Positions 9,665-18,320 of a stretch of 64,000 bases of DNA are shown in pieces. The position numbers and the translations under genes are program-made. Source of the DNA: Croceibacter atlanticus HTCC2559 (GTDB lineage Bacteria; Bacteroidota; Bacteroidia; Flavobacteriales; Flavobacteriaceae); contig NC_014230.1 in NCBI RefSeq assembly GCF_000196315.1, positions 2,132,501-2,196,500 of the forward strand. The letters run 5' to 3'. Under the pieces are notes generated by a model. It did no database searches. It saw only the letters and a list, made by a program, of their open reading frames with translations, and was not told where the DNA came from. Each line of letters opens with the position of its first letter. The first letter of the stretch is position 1.

Positions 9665-12600
9665 ATGCAAAATAAATTATTGAGCATCCTTTTTTCAACA
9701 CGTTTAATGGCCTTACTTTTTATCGTTTTTGCGGTAGCAATGGGTGTAGGTACTTTTGTTGAAAGTTATTACAGTACAGAGACCGCAAGGCAATACATTT
9801 ATAATGCACATTGGTTTGAGGTTATCATGGTGTTATTTGCCATAAATTTCTTCGGAAACATTTTTAGATATAACCTTCACAAGAGAGAAAAGTGGTCTAC
9901 ACTATTATTACATATGTCTTTTGTACTTATTATAGTTGGAGCAGGAATTACACGTTATATAGGTTTTGAAGGTATTATGCCTATTAGAGAAGGACAAGCC
10001 ACAAATAAATTTATGTCTGAAAAAACCTTTTTAACTTTTATGATTGATGGTGAGGTAGATGGCGAAGCATTGCGAAGACGTAAAAGTGAAGAGCTATTAC
10101 TAGCACCTAAAGGAAATAATGACATTACAATAAACACAGATTTTAAGGGCGATCCTATTTCTTTTAAGGTAGTTAATTACATTCATGGTGCAGAAGAAGG
10201 TTTTAGAGAAACAGAAGATGGAAGTAATTACATAAAAATTGTAGAAGCTGGTGGCGGTAACCGTCACGATCACTTTATTAAGGAAGGCGAAGTTGTAAGT
10301 ATTCATAATGTTCTTTTTGCTTATAACAAACCAACAGATGGCGCAATAAATATTACAGTACCAGAAGATGGTAGTGATTACCTTATAAAAACACCTTTTG
10401 AAGGTGATTTTATGAGAATGGCAGATCAATTTAAAGGCGAAGTTTTAAAAGATTCTGTTCAGAAATTAAACCTGCGTTCGCTTTATAATGTTGCTGGTAT
10501 GCAGTTTGTATTTCCAGATCCAGTTGTAAAAGGAGAAGAAGGCATTGTTGAAACTGAGCAAAAATCTAAAGGGCAGGCAGATGCTGTAACATTAGAGGTA
10601 AAAGCTAATGGAGACACAAAGAATATTCAATTATTAGGGAGTAAAGGACGTATGCCAGACCCTAAGAAATTAGAAGTTGGAGGCTATGATATTTACCTAA
10701 GCTATGGTAGTAAGGAATATGAACTTCCATTTGCTTTAATGCTAAAAGATTTTGAGGCTAAAAAATATCCAGGAACAGAAAACAATCCCACACCAAGTTA
10801 CCAATCTTTTAAAAGTAAGGTAGACATTGTAGACGATGGTGAAAGTGTTCCTTATGAAATCTATATGAATCACGTATTAGATAAAGATGGCTATCGCTTC
10901 TTCCAAGCTTCTTTTGATGCCGATGAAAAAGGAACAATCTTATCTGTTAATCACGATTTCTGGGGTACGTGGATTACGTATATCGGGTACTTCTTATTAT
11001 ACTTAGGACTTATGCTAATTTTATTTGATAAAGGTTCTCGTTTTGGCCAACTAAAGAAAATGTTGGATAAAGTAAAAGCTAAAAAACAAGCGTTAACAAT
11101 TTTACTTGTGCTAAGTACAGCTTTAGGCTTTGCACAAACTACAGATGATGGTCATGACCATAGTGACCCTAATCACGTACACGAAGATGTACAAGAAATA
11201 GATCAAGAACGATTAGACTCTCTAATTGTAGCTAATGCAGTAAGCAAAGAACACGCAGAAGAGTTTGGTAAGATGATTATACAAGATGCTGGCGGTCGTA
11301 TGAAACCAGCAAACACGTATTCATCAGAGCTTTTAAGAAAGTTAAGTAAGGCAGACTCGTACAATGGTCTTACTAGTGATCAGGTTCTTATAAGTATGTT
11401 AGAGAACCCTACAGTTTGGTATAATATTCCATTAATACATGTGGAACGTAAAAACGATTCAATTCGTCATATTACAGGTGTAGATGAAGATGCTAAACTA
11501 CTACCATTAGCAAAATTCTTTGATGCTACAGGAACATATAGACTGGCACCTTATTTAGAAGATGCCTATCAAGCTCAAAACCCTACATCATTTCAAAAAG
11601 ATTTTATAAAAACAGATCAAAAGGTAAACTTGCTTTACAGTGCTTTAGAAGGAGATTTATTAAAAATATTTCCAGTTCCTGGAGCAGAAAACAACAAATG
11701 GGTAAGCTATCCAGAATTAAAGGAACATAGCTTTACGGGACGAGACTCGGTATTTGCCTATAATGCACTACCAATTTACTTAACAACATTAAGACAAGCT
11801 AAACAAACACAAGGTTATGCTCAAGCAACTGAGGTCTTAGAAACAATTAAAAAGTTTCAAAGTAACCATGGTGCAGAAATTATGCCTTCAGACCAAAAGG
11901 TTAAAACAGAAATACTTTATAATAAGTACGATGTCTTCAGGAATTTATTTTGGATGTTTATGCTTGCAGGTCTAATAACTCTACTGTTTGTAATTCTTAA
12001 AATATTTTATAATAACAAGTTTATTAAAAGCTTGGTTTTAATTGGTAAAATTGCCATTATCCTACTATTTATAATACATACTGCCGGCTTAATAGCACGT
12101 TGGTATATTTCTGGTCACGCACCTTGGAGTGATGCTTATGAGAGTATGATATATGTGGCTTGGGCTACTATGTTCTTCGGCTTGGCTTTTGGTCGTAAAA
12201 GTGATTTAACTTTGGCGTCTACAGCATTTGTAGCTTCAATGATATTAATGATTGCTCATTGGAATTGGATGGATCCTGCAATAGCTAACCTTGTACCTGT
12301 ATTAGATAGTTATTGGTTAATGATTCACGTTGCTGTAATTGTTGGTAGTTATGGACCATTTACATTGGGTATGATATTAGGTGTTGTTTCACTATTGTTA
12401 ATGATTTTTACCAATTCGAATAATAAAGCTAAAATGAAACTTAACATACGTGAGATAACCATTATTACAGAGATGGCACTTACAGTTGGTTTAGTAATGC
12501 TTACCATAGGTAATTTCTTAGGTGGGCAATGGGCCAATGAAAGTTGGGGACGTTATTGGGGTTGGGACCCTAAAGAAACTTGGGCACTAATTAGTATTAT

Positions 12601-12871
12601 GGTATATGCATTTGTGATACATATGCGATTAGTACCTGGTTTAAGAGGTCGCTGGTTTTTCAACTTTATGTCTATCGTTGCGTTTGCAAGTATCATGATG
12701 ACGTATTTTGGAGTTAACTTTTACCTTTCTGGATTGCATAGTTATGCAAGTGGAGATAAAGTAATAACTCCAGATTTTATCTACTACTCAATTGCAGTGG
12801 TTGTAATTTTAGGAGCTTTGTCTTATTGGAAATACAAAAAGCACTATTATAAAGGAGATTATAATAAATAG
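9665..12871 (+). CDS. ccsBA: Fused cytochrome c biogenesis protein, ResB-CcsA (System II)
   Basis: 1068 residues. The N-terminal third is ResB/CcsB-like: transmembrane helices near 12-30, 53-70 and 80-100, a long extracytoplasmic domain, then another helix near 435-455. The C-terminal part is CcsA-like with several helices and the WWD haem-handling motif (WGRYWGWDPKETWAL, about 955-970). Conserved histidines are visible, for example in the HAPWSDAYESM loop. The protein delivers haem to the cell surface and attaches it to apocytochromes c. A His/Asp-rich linker (about residues 495-510, DDGHDHSDPNHVHED) joins the halves. It follows a second signal-like hydrophobic stretch that ends FAQ. Fused forms of this kind are known in Bacteroidota. 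Confidence 0.95.
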   Translation: MQNKLLSILFSTRLMALLFIVFAVAMGVGTFVESYYSTETARQYIYNAHWFEVIMVLFAINFFGNIFRYNLHKREKWSTLLLHMSFVLIIVGAGITRYIGFEGIMPIREGQATNKFMSEKTFLTFMIDGEVDGEALRRRKSEELLLAPKGNNDITINTDFKGDPISFKVVNYIHGAEEGFRETEDGSNYIKIVEAGGGNRHDHFIKEGEVVSIHNVLFAYNKPTDGAINITVPEDGSDYLIKTPFEGDFMRMADQFKGEVLKDSVQKLNLRSLYNVAGMQFVFPDPVVKGEEGIVETEQKSKGQADAVTLEVKANGDTKNIQLLGSKGRMPDPKKLEVGGYDIYLSYGSKEYELPFALMLKDFEAKKYPGTENNPTPSYQSFKSKVDIVDDGESVPYEIYMNHVLDKDGYRFFQASFDADEKGTILSVNHDFWGTWITYIGYFLLYLGLMLILFDKGSRFGQLKKMLDKVKAKKQALTILLVLSTALGFAQTTDDGHDHSDPNHVHEDVQEIDQERLDSLIVANAVSKEHAEEFGKMIIQDAGGRMKPANTYSSELLRKLSKADSYNGLTSDQVLISMLENPTVWYNIPLIHVERKNDSIRHITGVDEDAKLLPLAKFFDATGTYRLAPYLEDAYQAQNPTSFQKDFIKTDQKVNLLYSALEGDLLKIFPVPGAENNKWVSYPELKEHSFTGRDSVFAYNALPIYLTTLRQAKQTQGYAQATEVLETIKKFQSNHGAEIMPSDQKVKTEILYNKYDVFRNLFWMFMLAGLITLLFVILKIFYNNKFIKSLVLIGKIAIILLFIIHTAGLIARWYISGHAPWSDAYESMIYVAWATMFFGLAFGRKSDLTLASTAFVASMILMIAHWNWMDPAIANLVPVLDSYWLMIHVAVIVGSYGPFTLGMILGVVSLLLMIFTNSNNKAKMKLNIREITIITEMALTVGLVMLTIGNFLGGQWANESWGRYWGWDPKETWALISIMVYAFVIHMRLVPGLRGRWFFNFMSIVAFASIMMTYFGVNFYLSGLHSYASGDKVITPDFIYYSIAVVVILGALSYWKYKKHYYKGDYNK

Positions 12872-12994
12872 TTTAAAGTAGAAATAGGAGAGTGTTTAGG
12901 CATCAGAAAATAGATGCTTAATAGCTATTGTTATTTTATAAAACATCTTATTTAACTTTCTGCTTAAAATTAAATTCTAAATATCTAAAACAAC

Positions 12995-13576
12995 ATGTTA
13001 CATCTTAAATTAGAAACAGACCCACGTTGGGTAACAATTGTAGAAAGTAATTTAGAAGAAATACTTACAGACCACGCTTGGTGCGAACAAAAGGCAGCTA
13101 CCAATGCAATTACAATAATCACTTTAAACAGTGAGCATGAAGAGTTGGTGACAGAGCTTATAAAACTGGCACAAGAAGAATTAGAGCACTTTGAGATGGT
13201 GCATAATATCATAAAAGAACGTGGTTATACTTTAGGTAGAGAACGTAAAGACCATTACGTTAATCAACTTTTTAAGTTTACTCAAAAGGGTGGAAGCAGA
13301 CAACAAGCAATGGTAGATAGACTTTTGTTTTCTGCTATGATTGAAGCTAGAAGCTGCGAGCGTTTTAAACTACTTTCTGAACGTATTAAGGATAAAGAAT
13401 TATCTAAATTTTATAGAGAGTTAATGATTAGTGAAGCTGGTCACTACACAACCTTCTTAGGCTTTGCAAGACAATATGGTGAAGGTATAGATGTTGAAAA
13501 GCGTTGGAAAGAACTTGTAGAGTTTGAAGGTGAGCTAATTAAAAGTTATGGGAAGAATGAAACCATACATGGTTAG
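12995..13576 (+). CDS. miaE: tRNA-(ms2io6A)-hydroxylase, MiaE
   Basis: 193 residues with a ferritin-like four-helix di-iron fold. Iron ligands are suggested by HAWCEQKAATNA, the EELEHFEMVH helix (E-x-x-H), the EARSCERFKLL helix and EAGHYTTF (second E-x-x-H). MiaE hydroxylates the isopentenyl side chain of ms2i6A at tRNA position 37, using oxygen. The gene has its own 123-bp leader. Its stop is only 45-50 bp from the predicted right boundary of the solitary cassette at 13625-14309, which points the other way. Confidence 0.93.
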   Translation: MLHLKLETDPRWVTIVESNLEEILTDHAWCEQKAATNAITIITLNSEHEELVTELIKLAQEELEHFEMVHNIIKERGYTLGRERKDHYVNQLFKFTQKGGSRQQAMVDRLLFSAMIEARSCERFKLLSERIKDKELSKFYRELMISEAGHYTTFLGFARQYGEGIDVEKRWKELVEFEGELIKSYGKNETIHG

Positions 13577-13618
13577 TATTTTTTCCTGATTTAGTTCTGC
13601 TTACATTTTAATAATTCT

Positions 13619-13757
13619 TCCTAACGTGTTTGTATATGGTTTGTTGCGTGGTTTAAGCACTAAATTTAGCAAATAAAAACCGAATAGAAAATCCGCGTGG
13701 ATTTTCGTAAGTAGGCTAGAACTAGCAATAAATTATATTCGGTGTTATGCAACGTTT
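13619..13757 (-). repeat. attC-like imperfect palindrome of the solitary cassette
   Basis: About 139 bp. The outer arms pair imperfectly (minus-strand TAAC...TTTATTGCTAGTT against TAACGTG...TTTGTTGCG of the opposite arm). The centre holds a perfect 8-bp hairpin (GAAAATCC, loop GCGT, GGATTTTC). The R''-like box is GCATAAC and the R'-like box GTTAGGA, one base from the classical GTTRRRY. It differs in sequence from the sites in the 42.7-46.3 kb array. Confidence 0.6.
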
Positions 13758-14309
13758 TTTTCAGAACGTAAACTCCAAAACTACAATCCTTTTATGAAAA
13801 TAATTATTAAAATCAGGATTTGAATTCAAAATTCCGTTAACAACGAGTTCGTTTGACATCATTCCAGCAGTTTGTCTTTTTTCGTAATATTTTTTAACAA
13901 ACTTATCAGATTTCGCAACGTAATTCAGTCCACGCATATATTGACCAGTAACATTTATCAATAATCCATTATTATTGTCTTTCAAATAGATTTCATTCCA
14001 TAATCCGCTTTTAGTCAATTCAGATTTAGTATTTGGTGTTTGAAATTTAAACTTTTCAAAGTCAGTTGTTGAGTCAGATATTATTTCAGTTAGATATTGT
14101 TCGTACGCTTTATCAATAGATAGTTTAGGATAATTCTTTTTCAGATTATTTTCAAAATCAGTTACCAAAGAATTAATCGCATTTATTTTATTTTCTCCAA
14201 GAGTATTTTGAAATGCGTGTTTGTTTTTTTCTAATTCCGTTTGGCAACTAAATGTTACAATTGTTAAAAAAAATATAATTGTTTTTCTTATTTTCATAAT
14301 GTTGCACAA
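13625..14309 (-). mobile_element. Solitary integron-like gene cassette (one gene plus its own attC-like site)
   Basis: Read on the minus strand, the unit starts at a G^TT core (G at 14310, GTTGTGCAACATTA), carries one lipoprotein gene only 10 bases after the core, and ends in a 139-bp imperfect palindrome that closes with a second G^TT core (G at 13625, CGTTAGGAAG). The sequence just before that palindrome (AAACGTTGCATAAC) is complementary at 11 of 14 positions to the start of the same unit. This end-to-end complementarity is the hallmark of a cassette that moves as a folded single strand. It sits between miaE and the DUF3307 gene with no other cassette beside it. Mobility is inference. Confidence 0.6.
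13761..14297 (-). CDS. Cassette-borne hypothetical lipoprotein
   Basis: 178 residues from the ATG at 14295-14297, which begins MKIRKTIIFFLTIVTFSC, a clear lipoprotein signal with the acceptor cysteine at residue 18. A longer frame from 14315 would start inside the cassette core and is unlikely. The mature protein is a lysine-rich, mostly helical domain; I do not recognise the family. Its stop lies four bases from the attC-like palindrome and its start 10 bases from the other cassette core, leaving no room for a promoter inside the unit. Expression would depend on a neighbour or on a promoter upstream of 14310. Confidence 0.75.
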   Translation of the reverse strand: MKIRKTIIFFLTIVTFSCQTELEKNKHAFQNTLGENKINAINSLVTDFENNLKKNYPKLSIDKAYEQYLTEIISDSTTDFEKFKFQTPNTKSELTKSGLWNEIYLKDNNNGLLINVTGQYMRGLNYVAKSDKFVKKYYEKRQTAGMMSNELVVNGILNSNPDFNNYFHKRIVVLEFTF

Positions 14310-14341
14310 CATCAAGTATTGACATTCAAATAGTTTTCAGT

Positions 14342-15058
14342 TTATAATGTAAGAATTAATTGTATTAGTAATCCTACTAATACTGCTATTCCAAAACTAA
14401 GCTTAGTGCCAATAAGCACATATTCTGTTTTTAGTAAATCTGTATCCTTGTAACGTAAGATAGATTTTGCAGCGATAAGAAACCCTATTGCTCCAAATTG
14501 CCCAATTAGGACAAATATTACCACTAAAATACGTTCTAAGATTCCAATAAGACGCCCTGCTTTTTCTAATTCTTGAGATTGTGGTGTGCTTTCAATTTCA
14601 AAAGTTGAAAGCATTTCCTTAATAAAGATATTTGTTGGTTTTAATATGAATAAAAAGCCTGCAGTTAGTACTATATATTGTTTTGCAGCTATCACATTTA
14701 TTACGGGATTAAAGTCTGTTAGCGTAAAGAAGGTAAGTGAGACAGCAATAAAAAGTATTATATGTAGAAATTGATCTATATAAAATGCATACCTGCCCAA
14801 ACTCTTATGGTTATTTAGAAAAGGTTTGCAACCATCGATTATATAGTGGGAAATTCCTATTAGTAAGGCGCCTATTATAAAGTTAAGTTGAAAAGATAAC
14901 AACCAAGATAGGAGTATGGCGATTAAACCGTGCCAGATTAAAAAACTGCTTTTAAATCCTTTTGTGTTTTTATCTGTAGCAAGTCTGTTATTTTGAAATA
15001 CGAAGTCTGTAAGAAGGTGTGCTATTAATTGCAAGATTAAAAATAGGCTGATGTCCAT
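14342..15058 (-). CDS. DUF3307 membrane protein
   Basis: 238 residues with about seven hydrophobic segments. The N-terminus has the DUF3307 pattern (LIAHLLTDFVFQNNRLATDKN), followed by further helices with the ISHYIIDGCKP segment, which carries the conserved His/Asp pair. Function is unknown. It begins one base after the stop of the SatD-like gene (TAG, gap, ATG), so the two form an operon. DUF3307 and SatD-like genes are, from memory, repeatedly found together, suggesting that the DNA-binding protein controls or works with the membrane protein. Confidence 0.85.
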   Translation of the reverse strand: MDISLFLILQLIAHLLTDFVFQNNRLATDKNTKGFKSSFLIWHGLIAILLSWLLSFQLNFIIGALLIGISHYIIDGCKPFLNNHKSLGRYAFYIDQFLHIILFIAVSLTFFTLTDFNPVINVIAAKQYIVLTAGFLFILKPTNIFIKEMLSTFEIESTPQSQELEKAGRLIGILERILVVIFVLIGQFGAIGFLIAAKSILRYKDTDLLKTEYVLIGTKLSFGIAVLVGLLIQLILTL

Positions 15059-15059
15059 G

Positions 15060-15755
15060 CTATAAATTTGAGAACAATGTACTAAAATAATTTAAGGTGG
15101 TTTCAATACTATTCCAACCTATACTGGTTGAGTGTTGATTTACTGTAGGTTGCCCTATATCTAAGCGCGTTGAGATTTCATCTTCAGATAAGCCTAATAT
15201 TTTATGGTAAACAACCTCACATTGTCTAGCTGTAGCGTTACCTATAATTGTATCTAATAGGCTAAGCAAAGCATCCATTTGCTCGTTTAGAATTGTATTA
15301 TCACTACTAAAAAATAACGTATTCTTTATAACAATTCTCTGTTTACCGTGTGTTGAATTTTCACTAATCATTCGACCAGAACGGTAAATGGCATCACCAT
15401 CTATAACACCATCAGTTTTGTCAAATCTTTCTAATTCCCCATAACCTAAGGCTAAACGAATACCGTGTGATTTAAAAAACTTTATACGATGGTTGTTTTT
15501 ATAACTTGCATCATTACTAATAGAAATTGCTTTTACAAAGCATTTAATAAGTAAAGCTACTTTTAAAGCATCTTGTGGTTTAGACACTACACACTCTAAA
15601 TAATCACCTTTTATAATTCTTGAATACGTTTTATATTTAGTTTCAAGTTGATCAATAAGAGTTTTAAGCTGCTGCTCTAACAACTTGCGATCATCTACAG
15701 TTAAACTTGTAGAGGATATAATATCTCCAGAAATTACAATTGTTTTTATCATCAC
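15060..15755 (-). CDS. SatD-like regulator with C-terminal helix-turn-helix
   Basis: 231 residues. The N-terminal half has a nucleotidyl-cyclase-like pattern (VISGDIISST, residues 8-17, and RIIKGDYLECVV), as in SatD-family proteins. The C-terminal part holds a helix-turn-helix (about 190-215, LSEDEISTRLDIGQPTVNQH). It starts with two methionines, MMIKT; either may be used. It is the first gene of a two-gene operon with DUF3307. The upstream region has several copies of an ACCAATAAA element in inverted arrangement (15771-15853), a plausible binding site for this protein. The family name SatD rests on overall pattern. Confidence 0.7.
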   Translation of the reverse strand: MMIKTIVISGDIISSTSLTVDDRKLLEQQLKTLIDQLETKYKTYSRIIKGDYLECVVSKPQDALKVALLIKCFVKAISISNDASYKNNHRIKFFKSHGIRLALGYGELERFDKTDGVIDGDAIYRSGRMISENSTHGKQRIVIKNTLFFSSDNTILNEQMDALLSLLDTIIGNATARQCEVVYHKILGLSEDEISTRLDIGQPTVNQHSTSIGWNSIETTLNYFSTLFSNL

Positions 15756-15770
15756 TTACAAATATATTAA

Positions 15771-15853
15771 ATATATCGGTACATAAACCAATAAAATATA
15801 TTTATTGGTATTTAAGCCTATAAATCATATTTAAGTGTTTTAAAACCAATAAA
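15771..15853 (-). promoter_or_regulatory. Probable operator cluster upstream of the SatD-like operon
   Basis: Three clear copies of one 9-mer lie within 70 bp of the SatD-like start. ACCAATAAA at 15787-15795 pairs perfectly with TTTATTGGT at 15801-15809 around a 5-base centre, and a third ACCAATAAA sits at 15845-15853. A degenerate inverted copy (ATATATCGGT, 15771-15780) lies on the other side. Autoregulation by the HTH protein is inference. Confidence 0.5.
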
Positions 15854-15937
15854 AATAGTATATAAGTATCTCAATCATTTTAGTATTAGATATATAGGTT
15901 AAAGTACTTGGAATATGTAGAAAATAAATTTATATAA

Positions 15938-15970
15938 ACATCAAACGCCTCATAAAGAGGCGTTTGATGT
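15938..15970 (-). terminator. Terminator-like hairpin downstream of fumC
   Basis: A perfect 14-bp stem (ACATCAAACGCCTC / GAGGCGTTTGATGT) with a 5-base loop lies 50 bp beyond the fumC stop. The T-rich tract after the stem on the minus strand is interrupted, so termination efficiency is uncertain. Confidence 0.75.
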
Positions 15971-16023
15971 TAGATTGCTTTTAAGAGAATCTAAATGTTC
16001 TGTATTTTCTATAAAAGAAATAA

Positions 16024-17421
16024 CTACTTTTTAGAGCTTACCATATCTTCTGGCTTAACCCATTCATCAAATTCTTCTGCGGTTACATATCCTAAATTAA
16101 CGGCTTCCTCCTTCAAGGTTGTTCCGTTTTTATGAGCAGTATTTGCTATTTCTGCAGCTTTATAATAACCAATTTTAGTATTTAAAGCTGTAACAAGCAT
16201 TAATGAGTTTTTAAGTAATTCATCTATACGTGCTTGGTTTGGCTCTATACCGCTTGCACAGTGCTCTTCAAAAGAAACAGATGCATCTCCTAGTAATTGA
16301 GCACTTTCTAATAAATTAGATGCCATTACAGGTTTAAAAACGTTAAGTTCAAATTGTCCTTGCATACCACCAACAGCAATAGCCATATCATTACCTATAA
16401 CTTGCGCACAAACCATAGTTAAAGCTTCACATTGTGTAGGATTTACTTTTCCTGGCATGATTGAAGAACCTGGCTCATTTGCAGGAATATTAAGCTCACC
16501 AATACCACTACGTGGTCCTGAAGCTAACATTCTTATATCATTTCCTATTTTATTTAAAGAAACGGCCAATTGTTTTAATGCACCGTGAGTTTCAACTAAA
16601 GCATCGTGAGCAGCAAGTGCCTCAAACTTATTCTCTGCAGAAACAAAAGGAAGTTTTGTAAAAGAAGCTATATATTCTGCAACGCGAGTAGAGTAACCTT
16701 TTGGGGTATTTAATCCTGTACCAACAGCTGTTCCTCCTAAAGCTAGTTCAGCTAAATGTGGAAGTGTATTGTGTAACGCTTTAAGACCGTGATCTAATTG
16801 AGAAACGTAACCTCCAAATTCTTGCCCTAAAGTTAAAGGCGTAGCATCCATAAAATGCGTGCGGCCTATCTTTACAACATTCTTAAATTCTTCAGATTTA
16901 CGTTTTAGCGTATCTCTTAGTTGTTTTATACCAGGAATAGTAACCTCTACAACCTTCTTATATGCAGCAATGTGCATTCCTGTTGGAAAGGTATCGTTTG
17001 AAGATTGACTTTTATTTACATCATCATTTGGTAAAAGTGTTTTCTCACCTTCACCAATAGTTTTACCTGCTAATTGGTGTGCTCTGTTTGCAACAACTTC
17101 ATTAACATTCATGTTACTTTGAGTACCACTACCAGTTTGCCATATAACTAATGGAAATTGGTCGTCGTGCTTTCCTTCTAAAATCTCATCACACACTTGT
17201 GCAATAAGATCTCTTTTATCTACAGGAAGTACGCCAAGCTCACAATTGGTATAAGCAGCAGCTTTTTTTAGGTATGCAAAACCATAAATTACCTCTAAAG
17301 GCATAGAAGCTGGTTTACCTATTTTAAAATTATTTCTCGAACGTTCGGTTTGTGCGCCCCAAAGCTTGTCTGCCGGCACTTTAACCTCACCCATTGTATC
17401 TTTTTCTATTCTAAAAGCCAT
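16024..17421 (-). CDS. fumC: Fumarate hydratase, class II
   Basis: 465 residues, the usual size for iron-independent fumarase, which interconverts fumarate and malate in the TCA cycle. The superfamily signature [11 protein letters not shown] is at about 317-327. Also visible are the [15 protein letters not shown] segment (about 100) and the [18 protein letters not shown] segment (about 188-205), with the histidine used in substrate binding. These distinguish it from argininosuccinate lyase and aspartase, although aspartase is close. The gene is transcribed alone, with a hairpin 50 bp downstream. Confidence 0.95.
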   Translation of the reverse strand: MAFRIEKDTMGEVKVPADKLWGAQTERSRNNFKIGKPASMPLEVIYGFAYLKKAAAYTNCELGVLPVDKRDLIAQVCDEILEGKHDDQFPLVIWQTGSGTQSNMNVNEVVANRAHQLAGKTIGEGEKTLLPNDDVNKSQSSNDTFPTGMHIAAYKKVVEVTIPGIKQLRDTLKRKSEEFKNVVKIGRTHFMDATPLTLGQEFGGYVSQLDHGLKALHNTLPHLAELALGGTAVGTGLNTPKGYSTRVAEYIASFTKLPFVSAENKFEALAAHDALVETHGALKQLAVSLNKIGNDIRMLASGPRSGIGELNIPANEPGSSIMPGKVNPTQCEALTMVCAQVIGNDMAIAVGGMQGQFELNVFKPVMASNLLESAQLLGDASVSFEEHCASGIEPNQARIDELLKNSLMLVTALNTKIGYYKAAEIANTAHKNGTTLKEEAVNLGYVTAEEFDEWVKPEDMVSSKK

Positions 17422-17534
17422 AATAAAAATTTGTTGTGCAAATGTAAGTATTGTGATTGAAAAGCTATTGAAAAAAAATAACTCCCATAATTAAAAAATT
17501 ATAGGAGTCTTAAATGTATTATGAGGTAGTGAGA

Positions 17535-18053
17535 TTACTTATTGTCATCATTACTATCATCCATCATTTGCTTTTCTTTTTCCATTTTTAATTTTCTTTT
17601 TGCTTGCTGTATAGCATTGGCATCAGATTTCTGAAATGCATTGTCAGCATCAAAAGTACCGTAAGATACTGTATCACCTATTTTTAATTTATAAGTACCT
17701 TCAATTTTTGTTGGGTAAATACGACCAATGTTAACTTTCTTTCCGTCATTCATTTCAAAAACTACATAACCTACAGAAGCTTCTTCAAAACGAATTGGCT
17801 TACTATCATAAAAGTAATCTGCGTTCGTTTCTACATCCATTGGTAACTTAACAGCACGTTGATTGGTACCATCACCAGCAACTGCAATTTTTTGCTTAGC
17901 AGTAGTGGTCATTTTTTTAGTCTTAACTTCTTCTCCAGAAGAGGTTTTAACTTTAGTTTTTACTGTTGTAGTTTCTTCTGTTTTATTTTCGTTCTCTTGC
18001 GCTATACCTGTTGCAAATGCACCAAGCGCTAAAAGTAAAAGGATCTTTTTCAT
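17535..18053 (-). CDS. Small exported protein of unknown function
   Basis: 172 residues with a clear signal peptide (MKKILLLLALGAFATGIAQ, cleavage near 19). A Thr/Lys-rich linker (about 20-55, repeated TTTVKTKVKT-like pattern) precedes a small beta-rich domain (about 75-140, with GYVVFEMNDGKKVNIGRIYP and GTYKLKIGDTVSYGTF). The C-terminus is charged, ending DDSNDDNK. I do not recognise a named family. It is monocistronic, between fumC and the divergent ychF. Confidence 0.75.
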   Translation of the reverse strand: MKKILLLLALGAFATGIAQENENKTEETTTVKTKVKTSSGEEVKTKKMTTTAKQKIAVAGDGTNQRAVKLPMDVETNADYFYDSKPIRFEEASVGYVVFEMNDGKKVNIGRIYPTKIEGTYKLKIGDTVSYGTFDADNAFQKSDANAIQQAKRKLKMEKEKQMMDDSNDDNK

Positions 18054-18266
18054 CTTGTGAAATTTTAAATTATAGAGTAAATGTAACTAGCTACCGTGTT
18101 AATTTTAATTAATGGAGTGCTAATCTTTTACTAATCTTTAATTCAAAAAACATAAATATAACGAGTTAAATAAAAGAGCTTCAATAAGTTGCAAAAATTA
18201 TAATTAGGTAATTTTAGATTGAAACTTGGGTGTTTATGCAGTTAACTATCTAATAAAAATGTACGC

Positions 18267-18296
18267 TTTAAAATTTAGAGTAATACCTTATCTTTG
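18267..18296 (+). promoter_or_regulatory. Bacteroidota-type promoter of ychF
   Basis: -7 element TATCTTTG (18289-18296) matches TANNTTTG, with TTT 19 bases upstream in place of TTG. It lies 24 bp before the chosen ATG at 18321 and so supports that start over the ATG at 18294, which falls within the -7 element region. Confidence 0.6.
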
Positions 18297-18320
18297 CGCC
18301 CTAAATTTAATGACTACCAT

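Noticed and set aside
13377-13760. Ordinary terminator of miaE in the palindromic region at 13.62-13.76 kb
   Set aside because: The small inner hairpin has no T-tract and lies within a larger palindrome whose ends match the cassette pattern.
18294-18320. ATG at 18294 as the start of ychF
   Set aside because: It overlaps the -7 promoter element; family members begin MKAGIVGLPNVGKST, at 18321.
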